Of a stretch of DNA of 64,000 bases, positions 33,508 to 42,663 are shown piece by piece (within the stretch, counting starts at the first letter, position 1; each line of letters starts with the position of its first letter). The stretch comes from Burkholderia cepacia GG4 (GTDB lineage Bacteria; Pseudomonadota; Gammaproteobacteria; Burkholderiales; Burkholderiaceae), in contig NC_018514.1 of assembly GCF_000292915.1 (NCBI RefSeq), forward strand, positions 496,001-560,000, in the 5' to 3' direction. The notes beneath the pieces were generated by a model. The model worked only from the letters and a program-made list of their open reading frames with translations. It did not search any database and was not told the origin of the DNA. The position numbers and the translations under genes were made by a program.

Positions 33508-34968
33508 TCACGCGCCGTCCCGCACCCGCCGATGCATCGGCCCGAGCGCGGCCGACAGTGCGACGCACACGAGCAGCACGGCCGTCAGCGCCCCCATCGC
33601 CGTCCTGAACCCCTGCACGTAATCGACCGCGGCCGGCTGCGTGCCGAGCCGCGCGAAAAACAGCCCGCCGAGCGTCGCTGCGCCGACGGCCGCGCCGATC
33701 TGCAGCATCGCGGTGACCATACCGGATGCGACCCCCGCGCGTGCCGCGTCGACTTCCGCGAGCACGATCCGCACGACCGACGGCAGCACGAGGCCTTGCC
33801 CGATGCCGATCGCCGCGATTCCGGCATAAAAGCCGGGGCCGGGCGCCTGGTCGCTGGCCAGCGCGGCGGCGGTCGCGACACCGGCCGCGAGCATCGCGAA
33901 GCCGAGCGTGAGCACGCGATAGCCGCCGAACCGCTCGACGAGGCGCGGCATCAGCAGGGGGCTCGCGAGGAAGCCGACGCCGAGCGGCAGGATCGCCAGC
34001 CCCGACGCGAGCGGCGACCAGTTCAGGCAACCCTGCAGGTAGATCCCGTAGCTCAGGAAGAACGCACTCAGCATGTAAAACAGGAACGCGAGCGTGAGCC
34101 CGAGCGCGACCACCGGGTTGCGCAGCAGGCGCACGTCGAGCAGCGGATCGCGGCCGCCGGCGAGCCGGCGTGCTTCGACCGCCAGCAGTGCACCGAGCAT
34201 CGGCAGCGCGCCGACGACGCATGCAACCATCCACAGCGGCCAGCCGGTGTCGCGCCCGTGCGTGAGCGGATAGACGAGCATCAGCAGGAACAGCGACAGC
34301 AGCACCGTGCCGGGCACGTCGATGCGCTGGCCGCGCGGCGGCCGGCTTTCCGGGATGAAGCGCCAGCTGCCGAGCAGCGCGAGGATGCCGATCGGCAGAT
34401 TGACCAGGAAGATCGCACGCCAGCCGAGCCCGAACGGATGCAGGCTGATCAGCGCACCGCCGCCGAGCTGGCCGATCACCGCCGCGAGGCCGAACACGAA
34501 GCCGTAGAAGCCCATCACGCGCACCTGTTCCTGCGGGCTGAACACGCTGCGGATCGTCGCGAGCACCTGCGGCGCGAGGATCGCGGCGAACAGCCCCTGC
34601 AGCACGCGCCCGCCGACCAGCACCGCGCCGCTGCCGGCGAGCCCGCACAGCGTCGACGCGACCACGAAGCCGGCCATGCCGAACATGAACATCCGCTTGC
34701 GGCCGTAGAGGTCGCCGAGACGGCCGCCGGTGATCTGCACGACCGCGTTCGCGCACGCATACGCCGATACGACGAGCTGCAGCTCGGCCGGGCGCGCGCC
34801 GATGCCGTCACGAATGGCCGGCAGCGCGAGATTCACGATGAAGTAGTCGAGCGGCGGCAGAATGGCGCCGACCAGCAGGACCACGAGCGCCCAGCCGTGA
34901 TGGCTGCGCGGCGGTGCCGCGGCGGCCGCGCCGGCCGGTGCGCAAGGAGCGAGGGTGTTGTCGGTCAT
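33508..34968 (-). CDS. MFS drug-type exporter (14-TM, DHA2-like)
   Basis: This 486-residue protein starts at ATG 34968. It has 14 predicted hydrophobic segments, the motif GGRLGDLYGRKRMFMFG between TM2 and TM3, FYGFVFGLAAVIGQLGGGAL with the antiporter-type motif C region, and IAAIGIGQGLVLPSVVRIV late in the protein. Members export drugs or toxic metabolites by proton antiport. The LysR-type gene at 35128 is divergent, with a perfect inverted repeat in the gap, so it is probably its regulator. Confidence 0.93.
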   Translation of the reverse strand: MTDNTLAPCAPAGAAAAAPPRSHHGWALVVLLVGAILPPLDYFIVNLALPAIRDGIGARPAELQLVVSAYACANAVVQITGGRLGDLYGRKRMFMFGMAGFVVASTLCGLAGSGAVLVGGRVLQGLFAAILAPQVLATIRSVFSPQEQVRVMGFYGFVFGLAAVIGQLGGGALISLHPFGLGWRAIFLVNLPIGILALLGSWRFIPESRPPRGQRIDVPGTVLLSLFLLMLVYPLTHGRDTGWPLWMVACVVGALPMLGALLAVEARRLAGGRDPLLDVRLLRNPVVALGLTLAFLFYMLSAFFLSYGIYLQGCLNWSPLASGLAILPLGVGFLASPLLMPRLVERFGGYRVLTLGFAMLAAGVATAAALASDQAPGPGFYAGIAAIGIGQGLVLPSVVRIVLAEVDAARAGVASGMVTAMLQIGAAVGAATLGGLFFARLGTQPAAVDYVQGFRTAMGALTAVLLVCVALSAALGPMHRRVRDGA

Positions 34969-35094
34969 GAACGGAGGTCTGGAAGAATGAGGGCCGCACC
35001 GTATGTCGAAACCCGCTGAAACGGGCTCGGGCGGGCCGTTGAACCGATATTCTGGGCACCGTCGATGATTCGGAAAAGCGGGAATTGGTGGTAG

Positions 35095-35119
35095 CATCCA
35101 TCGGGTTATTCGATGGATG
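35095..35119. promoter_or_regulatory. 9-bp inverted repeat in the MFS-lysR divergent region
   Basis: CATCCATCG at 35095-35103 and CGATGGATG at 35111-35119 are exact inverse copies with a 7-bp AT-rich spacer. The site lies directly before the LysR gene and contains the alternative ATG 35113, which argues for ATG 35128 as the true start. It has the arrangement expected of a LysR autoregulatory operator. Confidence 0.6.
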
Positions 35120-35127
35120 GAGGGGCC

Positions 35128-36000
35128 ATGCGCGGATTCGACCTGGATCAGTTGCGCACTTTTGCGGCGGTGGCGGATGCGGGCAGCCTTACGGCGGCCG
35201 CGCCGCTGCTGCATCTGTCACAGTCGACGGTCAGTGAGCAGGTGCGCAAGCTCGAATCGCGCGCCGGCGTGCCGCTGTTCGTACGCAGCAAACGCGGCGT
35301 CGAGCCGACGCCGGCCGGCGCGCGCTTGCTGCAGCACGCCCGGCGCATCGTCGCACTGAACGAGGCCGCATTCGACGAACTGCGCGGGCAGGCGATCAAG
35401 GGCGAGTTGCGCGTCGCGATCACCGACTACTACCGGACGCATGAAGTCGCGGGCCTGCTCGCGCGGCTGCGGGAGTGCTACCCGCAACTGAGCCTGCACG
35501 TGAGCGCGATGAAGAGCGCGGAGATCGAGGCCGCGCATGCGCGCGGACAGATCGATCTCGGCGTCGTGATGAACCTGTCGAGCGGCCCGTTCCGGCCCGC
35601 GTCGGCCGATACCCGCTGGGTGCTGCGGCGCGAGCCGCTGTCGTGGGTCGCGTCGCCCGCGCTGGCCGAGCAGCTGCCCGAGCCGTTGCCGCTCGTGCTG
35701 CTGCCGGACGACTGCATGATGCATCAGATCGCGGTGCGCTCGCTCGACGAGCAGCACGCGCCGTACGTGTTGGTGCACAGTGCGTCGGGCGTCGCGGGGC
35801 TGCAGTCGATGCTGGCGGCGGGGCTCGGCGTCGGCTGCCTGTGCGCGTCGGCGATCGGCGAGGGCCTGGTACGGCTCGGTGCGAAATACCGGCTGCCGGC
35901 GTTGCCCGACGCGGTGTTCTCGCTGACGCCGCCGATGCCGGGCGAACGCGAGACCGTCACGCAAGCGCGCGAGGTGCTGTCGCGGCAGTTGCTGATGTGA
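35128..36000 (+). CDS. LysR-family transcriptional regulator
   Basis: This 290-residue protein has an N-terminal winged helix (FDLDQLRTFAAVADAGSLTAAA, LHLSQSTVSEQVRKLESRAG). The effector-binding domain follows from about residue 90 (GELRVAITDYYRTHEVAG, QIDLGVVMNLSS, GLGVGCLCASAIGEGL). ATG 35128 is favoured over ATG 35113 because GGAGGGG then lies at the right distance. It is divergent from the MFS exporter gene and probably regulates it in response to the exported compound. Confidence 0.92.
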   Translation: MRGFDLDQLRTFAAVADAGSLTAAAPLLHLSQSTVSEQVRKLESRAGVPLFVRSKRGVEPTPAGARLLQHARRIVALNEAAFDELRGQAIKGELRVAITDYYRTHEVAGLLARLRECYPQLSLHVSAMKSAEIEAAHARGQIDLGVVMNLSSGPFRPASADTRWVLRREPLSWVASPALAEQLPEPLPLVLLPDDCMMHQIAVRSLDEQHAPYVLVHSASGVAGLQSMLAAGLGVGCLCASAIGEGLVRLGAKYRLPALPDAVFSLTPPMPGERETVTQAREVLSRQLLM

Positions 36001-36060
36001 AGACGTGCCGCGTGCGGGGCATCGGCACGCATTCGAATGGACCCGCACGGAACGATACGC

Positions 36061-36381
36061 ATGAACGACGAACTGAAAGCCCAGATGGCCGAGCGGCTGC
36101 AGCACGCGCTGGAGCGGGTGGTCGACGAGCGCTCGCTGATCCATTTCCTGCGCGTGCTCGGCCACGACTGGCACAAGGAGCGCCAGCTCGAGGCTGACGT
36201 GCCGCCGTCGCCGTACGCGGCCGCCGCGCTCGGCTGGGAAAACAACTCGATCGGAGCGTACCTGGCGGCGATGGTCGACTGGGCCGAAGCGTCCGAGGAA
36301 GGGCTGCGTTGTTACGACCTGCCCGACAACCCGTGGCGGCGCATGGCGGACATCCTGCTCGCCGGCAAGATCTACGAGTAG
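36061..36381 (+). CDS. Small acidic protein, DUF7660-like
   Basis: This 106-residue protein begins MNDELKAQMAERLQHALERV and has the blocks LIHFLRVLGHDWHKER, GWENNSIGAYLAAMVDWAEA and NPWRRMADILLAGKIYE. The W-E-N-x-S/T-I-x-x-Y-L-x-A-M and N-P-W-R-x-x-A-D-x-L-L-A-x-x-I-Y-E pattern matches what I recall of the DUF7660 family, which is of unknown function and often near contact-dependent or immunity loci. No toxin gene is nearby. It is a lone gene. Confidence 0.7.
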   Translation: MNDELKAQMAERLQHALERVVDERSLIHFLRVLGHDWHKERQLEADVPPSPYAAAALGWENNSIGAYLAAMVDWAEASEEGLRCYDLPDNPWRRMADILLAGKIYE

Positions 36382-36423
36382 CGCGATCCGCGGCGAGTCG
36401 CGTGCGCGGCCGGTTCGAACGGC

Positions 36424-37323
36424 CTAGTCGGCCGTTCCTTCGGCATACGCGCGCAGCCCGTTCGCCAGCACATCGAACACGGCCCGGCAGCGCGGGCTCG
36501 TCCGCAGATCCTCGTGCATGACCACCCAGGTTTCCAGTTTCATCGCGGGCCCGTCCGGCAGCACCCGCACGAGCCGCGCATCGCGTTGCGCGAGCCGGTT
36601 CTGGCAGAAGCCGATCCCGCAGCCCGCGCGAATCATCGCGAGGTGCGCCAGATTGCTGTCGGTGCGCAGCGCGAACGCATCGCGCTTCCAGAACGGCATG
36701 CCGCGTCCGGCCGCGCGAATGAACGGCGTCACCGTATCGAAACCGATCAGCGCGTGATGCGCGAGTTCGTCCATCGTCGCCGGCGTGCCGTTGCGTGCCA
36801 GGTAATCGTCACGGGCATGCAGCCCGACGTCGATCGCGCCGACCCGCCGTGCGACGAGCGCGTCCTGCGTGGGCGGCGCCATCCGCACCGCGATGTCGGC
36901 CTCGCGGTTCAGGACGTCCTGGATGCGGTCGGTCGGCACCAGTTCGATCACGAGCCCAGGATGGTCGCGCCGCAACTGCGCGAGCATCGGCGGCAGCACC
37001 TCGACCGCGATCACGTCGCTGGCCGAGATCCGCACGGTGCCGCGCACGCCCGCGCCGTGGCTCGCAGCCGCACGCTCGAACGCGGCCGCCGCGCTGCGCA
37101 GCGCCTCGGCATGGCCGCGCAGCGCAAGGGCCGCCTCGGTCGGCAGCAGCCCCGACGGCGAGCGCGTGAACAGCGTCTGGCCGAACGCGGCTTCGAGCGC
37201 TGCGACGTGGCGCCCGGCCGTTGGCTGCGTGATGCCGAGCGCGCGCGCCGCGCCCGACAGCGAGCCTTCCGTCAGCACCGCGAGGAAGGTGCGGTAGCGT
37301 TCCCAGTTCAGGTCGGTGGTCAT
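36424..37323 (-). CDS. LysR-family transcriptional regulator
   Basis: This 299-residue protein has an N-terminal winged helix (RYRTFLAVLTEGSLSGAARALG, then ITQPTAGRHVAALEAAFG). The effector domain begins near RGTVRISASDVIAVEVLPPM, with AIDVGLHARDDYL and IRAGCGIGFCQNRLA later. It is divergent from the epimerase-like gene at 37422 and the 98-bp gap must hold both promoters; AT-rich sequence (CATAAATGTATAG) lies right next to its start. It most likely controls that gene. Confidence 0.92.
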   Translation of the reverse strand: MTTDLNWERYRTFLAVLTEGSLSGAARALGITQPTAGRHVAALEAAFGQTLFTRSPSGLLPTEAALALRGHAEALRSAAAAFERAAASHGAGVRGTVRISASDVIAVEVLPPMLAQLRRDHPGLVIELVPTDRIQDVLNREADIAVRMAPPTQDALVARRVGAIDVGLHARDDYLARNGTPATMDELAHHALIGFDTVTPFIRAAGRGMPFWKRDAFALRTDSNLAHLAMIRAGCGIGFCQNRLAQRDARLVRVLPDGPAMKLETWVVMHEDLRTSPRCRAVFDVLANGLRAYAEGTAD

Positions 37324-37421
37324 GCATAAATGTATAGCTGATCCATTGCGTTCTGCAATTCCTTGTTAGCCGGACGAGCGCCAGAATGCGTGCTGACGAC
37401 GGTTCACTCACGGAGAACGGC

Positions 37422-38402
37422 ATGACGACGAACGCAGGCGGGACCCAACGACAGGCCCTCGTGCTCGGCGCGAGCGGCGGCATCGGCAGCGAGGTCGCGC
37501 GGCAGTTGCGCGCTGCCGGCTGGCAGGTGCGCGCGCTCAAGCGCGGGCTCGACGCCGAGACGGTGGAGCGCGACGGCATCGCATGGATGCGCGGCGACGC
37601 GCTGGATCGCGAGGCGGTGGTCCGTGCCGCACGCGGTTGCAGCGTGATCGTGCATGCGGTGAACCCGCCCGGCTACCGGAACTGGGGTCAGCAGGTGCTG
37701 CCGATGATCGACAACACGATCGCGGCGGCGACGGTGGCGCAGGCGACCGTCGTGCTGCCCGGGACGGTCTACAACTATGGCCCCGACACGTTTCCGGTGT
37801 TGCGCGAAGAGGCGCCGCAGCATCCGGTGACGCGCAAGGGCGCGATCCGCGTCGAGATGGAGCGGCGGTTGCAGGCGGCGACCGCGCAGGGTGTGCGGAC
37901 GATCATCGTGCGCGCCGGCGATTTCTTCGGGGCGCACGCGCGCAACAACTGGTTCGGGCAGGGACTCGTCAAGGCTGGACGGCCCGTCGCGGCCATCAGC
38001 GTGCCGGGCCGGCCGGGTGTCGGCCATCAATGGGCGTACCTGCCGGACGTCGCGCGCACGATGGTCGAGTTGCTCGAGCGACGCGACACGCTGGAGCCGT
38101 TCGCGCGGTTTCATCTCGGCGGCCACTGGGATGCGGACGGCACGCAGATGGCGCAGGCCGTGCGCCGCGTCGCGCAGCGGCACGGGATGCGCCCGACGGT
38201 GCGGCGGTTCCCGTGGTGGCTCGTGTGGGTCGCGGCGCCGTTCGTCACGACGATGCGCGAGATGCTCGAGATGCGCTATCTGTGGCGCGAGCCGCTCCGG
38301 ATGGACAACGCGCGGGTGACGGCGGTGCTGGGCCGCGAGCCGGTGACACCGCTCGATACGGCGGTGGAGCAGGCGCTGGCGGGGCTGGGGTGCCTGCGAT
38401 GA
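37422..38402 (+). CDS. NAD(P)-binding epimerase/dehydratase-family protein
   Basis: This 326-residue extended-SDR protein starts at ATG 37422 with ACGGAGA upstream. The cofactor motif ALVLGASGGIGSEVARQL is followed by VIVHAVNPPGYRNWGQQV. The catalytic region is weak: YNYGPDTFPVLREEAPQHPV has Tyr residues but not the usual YxxxK. Later blocks RTIIVRAGDFFG, and GHQWAYLPDVARTMVELLE are typical of NAD-dependent epimerase-like proteins that act in a reductase or sensor role. It is divergent from a LysR gene, its probable regulator. Confidence 0.85.
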   Translation: MTTNAGGTQRQALVLGASGGIGSEVARQLRAAGWQVRALKRGLDAETVERDGIAWMRGDALDREAVVRAARGCSVIVHAVNPPGYRNWGQQVLPMIDNTIAAATVAQATVVLPGTVYNYGPDTFPVLREEAPQHPVTRKGAIRVEMERRLQAATAQGVRTIIVRAGDFFGAHARNNWFGQGLVKAGRPVAAISVPGRPGVGHQWAYLPDVARTMVELLERRDTLEPFARFHLGGHWDADGTQMAQAVRRVAQRHGMRPTVRRFPWWLVWVAAPFVTTMREMLEMRYLWREPLRMDNARVTAVLGREPVTPLDTAVEQALAGLGCLR

Positions 38403-38478
38403 CGGCGAGCGGCGCAGGCGGGTGGCGGGCCCGCATGCGGGTCATGCCCTTGATGGCCCGCGCACTCGCCAACTTCCA

Positions 38479-39180
38479 TCACGCCACGACCGGTAACACC
38501 TCGACCGCATAGCGGTGCCGAAGGCTGCGCCCGAGCACCGGATCGTGCAGTTCCATCTCGAACGCGTCACCGTCGCCCATCGCCGCGATCGCGCCATGCA
38601 CCGCGACCGTGCCGCCGAACATCGCGCAGCGCGCGGGCATCGTGCGCCGGTCGTCGAAGCGTTGCCACAGCGCGTCCGGCGCGAGCAGCCCGCTGACCGC
38701 GCCGTGCTGATACGCGACGCGTTCGCCATCGGGCTGGATCAACCACGAACGCATCTCGATCGCATCCCAGTGACCGGCGACGTCCGCATGGCGCCACGCA
38801 TCGCGGCCGAGCGGCTTCGCACACACCTGTTTCGACACCGCGACACCGTAGGCTTCGACTTCCCGATCCGTATGATCCGAACCGACCGTCACCAGCGTGC
38901 CGACCGGGCTGTCGATCAGCACGCACTCGATCTCGCCGCCCGAGCGTGCGCCGAGCACGCCGATCGACGGCGCCTGCGTGAGCAGCGCGGACGACACGCG
39001 ATAGAAGCATGGCGTGGTCGACGGCGGTGCGACGCCGAGCGCCGCGAGTTCGTCGATGTGCGCGCGGATCGCGTCCGGATCGCGACCGGCCCAGCCGGCG
39101 ATCACGACGCGTTCGATCTCGACGTCGATATGGGCCGGCGCGCCTTGCAGGGACATCACGTTGAACGACAGGGCTTGCAT
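38479..39180 (-). CDS. DUF2848-family protein
   Basis: This 233-residue protein has the blocks VVIAGWAGRDPDAIRAHIDE, VAPPSTTPCFYRVS and EIECVLIDSPVGTLVTVGSD. Further on are HTDREVEAYGVAVSKQVCAK and the C-terminal DGDAFEMELHDPVLGRSLRH. These fit DUF2848, a fumarylacetoacetate hydrolase-like fold of unknown activity. It is the last gene of a three-gene minus-strand run (DUF4286, MFS, DUF2848) and probably acts on the compound carried by the MFS protein. Confidence 0.85.
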   Translation of the reverse strand: MQALSFNVMSLQGAPAHIDVEIERVVIAGWAGRDPDAIRAHIDELAALGVAPPSTTPCFYRVSSALLTQAPSIGVLGARSGGEIECVLIDSPVGTLVTVGSDHTDREVEAYGVAVSKQVCAKPLGRDAWRHADVAGHWDAIEMRSWLIQPDGERVAYQHGAVSGLLAPDALWQRFDDRRTMPARCAMFGGTVAVHGAIAAMGDGDAFEMELHDPVLGRSLRHRYAVEVLPVVA

Positions 39181-39229
39181 GCGGGTATCCGTTTGAAGTG
39201 CGAATGAATTGAACGATCGACGGGGAAGC

Positions 39230-40537
39230 TCAATCCGCGAGCGGCCGGTGCGCGGTTTCGCGCGCGACGAGCAAGGCGATCGAGGTCACGACGAGCGACG
39301 CGGTGACGTACAGCGACACGGCCGTCGTCGTCCCCGTCTGGCGGAACAGCGTGGCGATCACGAGCGGCGCGAAGCCGCCGCCGACGATGCCGGCGAGCGT
39401 GTAGGCCAGCGACGAGCCCGCGTAACGCACGCGCGTCGGAAACTGTTCGGTGACGAACGCGCCTTGCGGGCCGTACATCACCGCGTGGATCACGAGGCCG
39501 ATCGCGACGGCCGCGACGATCGCACCCGGCCGCGCCGAATCGAGCATCGTGAAGAACACGAACGCCCACACGATCCCGGCGATCGCGCCGGCGAGGTACA
39601 CCGGACGGCGCCCGAAGCGGTCCGACAGCGCGCCGAAGAACGGCACCGCGAGCGCGTTGCAGGCCGTGCCGACCATCACGGCCGTCAGCGCGACCGGGCG
39701 CGACAGGTGCAGCACGGTCGTCACGTAGGTCAGCGTGAACACGACGATCAGCGCGTACAGCACGTCGGAGCCGATCCGCGAGCCGCCCGCGATCAGCAGG
39801 CGCCGCCAGTGGCACTTCAGCACTTCGGCGACGGGCACCTCGGCGGTCGTGTGCGATTCGGCGAGCTGCTCGAACTGCGGCGTTTCGTCGACGCCGCGTC
39901 GCAGCCAGAAGCCGAACACGACGAGCAGCGCGCTGGCCGCGAACGGCACGCGCCAGCCCCACGACAGGAAGGTGTCGGACGTGGTCGACATCGTCACGAG
40001 CGCGATGCAGCCGGTGCCGAGCAGCGTGCCGAACGACGGGCCGATCTGCGTCCAGGACGCGGACAGCCCGCGGCGCTTCTGGTCGCCGTGCTCGACCGAC
40101 AGCAGCACCGCGCCGGCCCATTCGCCGCCGAGCGCGACGCCCTGCACGAAGCGCAGCGCGACGAGCAGGATCGGGCTGAGGATGCCGGCCTGCGCATAGG
40201 TCGGCAGCGCGCCCATCAGCGCGGTCGTGACCCCCATCAGCACGAGCGTGAGCATCAGCACCGCGCGGCGGCCGATGCGGTCGCCGAGATTGCCGAACAC
40301 GAAACCGCCGAGCGGACGCGACACGTAGCCGACCGCATAGGTCGAGAACGCGAGGATCGTGCCGGCCAGCGGGTCGACCGACGGAAAGAACAGATGGTTG
40401 AAGACGAGCGCGGCAAGCGTGTTGTAGATCGTGAAGTCGTACCACTCGAGTGACGTGCCGATCATGCTCGCGGTCGCGAGTCGGCTGTTGCGGACGCGGC
40501 GGGGCGCGTGGGCGGCGGGCTGGGCGAGAGTGCTCAT
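39230..40537 (-). CDS. MFS metabolite:H+ symporter (MHS family)
   Basis: This 435-residue protein starts at ATG 40537 (MSTLAQPAAHAPRRVRNSRL). It has twelve hydrophobic segments and the MHS signatures SMIGTSLEWYDFTIYNTLAA, GNLGDRIGRRAVLMLTL and RFVQGVALGGEWAGAVLL, with GALSDRFGRRPVYLAG in the second half. MHS members import carboxylates, shikimate, betaines or related acids. The gene is between the DUF4286 and DUF2848 genes with gaps of about 100 and 49 bp, so one transcript is likely. Confidence 0.93.
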   Translation of the reverse strand: MSTLAQPAAHAPRRVRNSRLATASMIGTSLEWYDFTIYNTLAALVFNHLFFPSVDPLAGTILAFSTYAVGYVSRPLGGFVFGNLGDRIGRRAVLMLTLVLMGVTTALMGALPTYAQAGILSPILLVALRFVQGVALGGEWAGAVLLSVEHGDQKRRGLSASWTQIGPSFGTLLGTGCIALVTMSTTSDTFLSWGWRVPFAASALLVVFGFWLRRGVDETPQFEQLAESHTTAEVPVAEVLKCHWRRLLIAGGSRIGSDVLYALIVVFTLTYVTTVLHLSRPVALTAVMVGTACNALAVPFFGALSDRFGRRPVYLAGAIAGIVWAFVFFTMLDSARPGAIVAAVAIGLVIHAVMYGPQGAFVTEQFPTRVRYAGSSLAYTLAGIVGGGFAPLVIATLFRQTGTTTAVSLYVTASLVVTSIALLVARETAHRPLAD

Positions 40538-40638
40538 GGTGTCGGGCAGGTCGTGAAGGATGACGGGATGACGAGCAGGTGCCGATGCGCCGGCCGCGTG
40601 CGCAGGGCGCGCGGCGTGGCCGGTGGCGGCGTCCGGGA

Positions 40639-41325
40639 TCAGGCGGGCAGTGCGGCGGCGGCCGGTTTCGCTTCGGCGCCACGGGGCGCAACCGGCAGCG
40701 GTGCAACGGCGCGCCACAGCAGGTCGAAGGTGCGCACGTCGTCGGATCCGGCGGTGGCGGCAGCGACACGGCGCGTGACGGCCGCGTCGCTGCCCTCGAT
40801 CAGCACGAGTGCGTCGGCGGCCGGACGTGCGGCGGCAGCGGCGCCGATCGGCGCGGAAAGCTCCGGCGCGGTGCGGAACAGCCGTGCCGCGTGGATGCCG
40901 GATTCGCGCAGCGCGACCTCGAAGCGCTCGCGCAGGTGCGGCACGTCGATGCGCTCCGGCGGCAGCACGAACAGCGCGAGATGCGCGCCTTCGCCGTCGC
41001 CGGCCTCGATCGTCAGGTCGCCGACCCGCCGCTGCGTGCCGGTCATGCGCTCGAAGTTCGCGAGCGACCAGGTCGTTTGCTGCGTGAACGCGCGCCGGTA
41101 GGCGTCGCTGCGGAACACGTCGAGCGTGTCCGTCACGTACAGCGCGAGGTATTTGCGCGGGCCGTCATCGGTCGCGCGAAACCGCCGCGCATGCGTGAAG
41201 CCGGGAATCGCGACACGCTCCTGCATGTGCTCGCGGTCGTACCACGCGTTGAAATCGGTTTCGTATGCGGGGTCGATATCCGTCCAGACGCAGAGCTGGC
41301 CGTGCGGAAGGGAAAGGCGGGTCAT
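40639..41325 (-). CDS. DUF4286-family protein (ferredoxin-like fold)
   Basis: Started at ATG 41325 (MTRLSLPHGQLCVWTDIDPA) the protein has 228 residues. The N-terminal half has the DUF4286 features WTDIDPAYETDFNAWYDREH, MQERVAIPGFTHARRF and KYLALYVTDTLDVFRSDAYR, which resemble dimeric alpha-beta barrel proteins. The second half repeats the fold loosely (HLALFVLPPERIDVP, AARLFRTAPELSAP) and ends Ala-rich. The biochemical role is unknown. It is the first gene of the cluster running to 38479. Confidence 0.85.
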   Translation of the reverse strand: MTRLSLPHGQLCVWTDIDPAYETDFNAWYDREHMQERVAIPGFTHARRFRATDDGPRKYLALYVTDTLDVFRSDAYRRAFTQQTTWSLANFERMTGTQRRVGDLTIEAGDGEGAHLALFVLPPERIDVPHLRERFEVALRESGIHAARLFRTAPELSAPIGAAAAARPAADALVLIEGSDAAVTRRVAAATAGSDDVRTFDLLWRAVAPLPVAPRGAEAKPAAAALPA

Positions 41326-41425
41326 CGCGGGGTTCCTTGTGACGGGGTGTGTCAGGAACCGCAGTTTCCCGAAGACGTGCCGCGCCCGTCCAACAAGAAA
41401 ACAAATTCGCGGTGAACAGGTTTTC

Positions 41426-42463
41426 TTATGAGCGGCGCGGACGGCGTTTCGCCGGGGTGGCGGGCGCGGATGGCGGTGTGCGTTTTGCCGCAGCGATTTT
41501 CTTTTTGGTCGCCGGCCGGGCGGGGCGCTTGTCGACGGTGTCGGCCTCGGCCTTTGCCGATGTGTCCGGCTTCGCACGATTCGACGCAGCCGGCATCGCG
41601 CGGGCGACTTCACTCGCCAGTTCGGCGATGCGCGCGGCGACCGGCAGGCCTTGGGTGCGATACGACGCGACGAGCGGCAGCGCGGGGAATTCGGGTTCGA
41701 CATCGAGCAGCTCGAGCGCGCCTTCCTGCAGCTCGCGCCCGATGATCGCGGGCGGCAGCGCAGCCACGCCGAAGCCGTCGGCGACGAGCCGGATCATCGC
41801 GGCGACCGACGTGATGCAGTTGATGCTGGCCGGCCGCTCGACGGCCGCGAACAGCCGCTCGATCGTCGCGTGCGGCCCCGAGTGACGCGAGAAGCTGATG
41901 ATCGGATACGCGGCGAGCCGCGCGACGTCGAGCCGTTCGCCGCCGAGCCCGAGGCGCGGGCTCGCCGCCCAGCGCACCGGGAACTCGCACAGCGGCAGGT
42001 TCGTGAAGTCGGGGCCCGGCACCGGGTCGGTCTGCAGGATCAGGTCGACGCCGTCGGTGCTCAGCAGCCGGATCAGGTGCAGCGTCGTGTCGCTCGTGAT
42101 CTCGACGTCGAGGCGCGGATAGCGCTCGCGCAGTTGCGCCATCAGCGCCGGAAACCAGCTGTGCACGATCGACTCGATCACGCCGATGCGGATCAGGCCG
42201 GCGTCGCTCGCCGCGTCGATGTCGCGCCGCATCTCGCTGTCGAGCCGCACGATCCGCTCTGCGTACGCGAGCATGCGCCGGCCCGCGGGCGTGAGCGTAG
42301 CCGAGCGCGTGTTGCGGTCGAACAGCCGCACGTCGAACGCCTCTTCCAGCGACGCGATGCGGCTCGATACGGCGGCCTGCGTCGTGTGCAGTTTCTCGGC
42401 CGTGAGCCGGAAGTTTTCCAGCTTCGCGAGCCAGACGAAGGTTTCAAGAAACCGGATGTTCAT
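41426..42463 (-). CDS. LysR-family regulator with basic Ala/Pro/Lys tail
   Basis: This 345-residue protein has an N-terminal winged helix (FLETFVWLAKLENFRLTAEK, then TTQAAVSSRIASLEEAFD). The effector domain begins around LIRIGVIESIVHSWFPALM and has LVADGFGVAALPPAIIGRE. After about residue 300 an unusual tail follows (KPDTSAKAEADTVDKRPARP, then TKKKIAAAKRTPPSAPATPA, ending AKRRPRRS). It is about 40 residues longer than usual and resembles histone H1-like tails that bind DNA nonspecifically. It lies 100 bp upstream of the DUF4286 gene on the same strand and probably regulates that cluster. Confidence 0.92.
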   Translation of the reverse strand: MNIRFLETFVWLAKLENFRLTAEKLHTTQAAVSSRIASLEEAFDVRLFDRNTRSATLTPAGRRMLAYAERIVRLDSEMRRDIDAASDAGLIRIGVIESIVHSWFPALMAQLRERYPRLDVEITSDTTLHLIRLLSTDGVDLILQTDPVPGPDFTNLPLCEFPVRWAASPRLGLGGERLDVARLAAYPIISFSRHSGPHATIERLFAAVERPASINCITSVAAMIRLVADGFGVAALPPAIIGRELQEGALELLDVEPEFPALPLVASYRTQGLPVAARIAELASEVARAMPAASNRAKPDTSAKAEADTVDKRPARPATKKKIAAAKRTPPSAPATPAKRRPRRS

Positions 42464-42663
42464 CGAATTCCGACGGTGAGGCGGTGCCGCGCGGGGCGGC
42501 GGGATCGGTCGATGTTAGCGGATTTTCAAGACGGCAAACGAGCGGGCCGTGTGCGTGTGCCGGGCGCCGGGGCGGGAGGTGGCGTGCCGGAAGGCGAGTG
42601 CGGAACGTCGCGCGGCCGCCCGCAACGATGCGTCGCGCGGGCGGCGTGTCCCCATGCATCCCG

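Noticed and set aside
33532..35019. Plus-strand 495-codon ORF opposite the MFS exporter gene
   Set aside because: Extremely Glu/Arg/His-rich shadow frame. The opposite strand encodes a complete 14-TM transporter.
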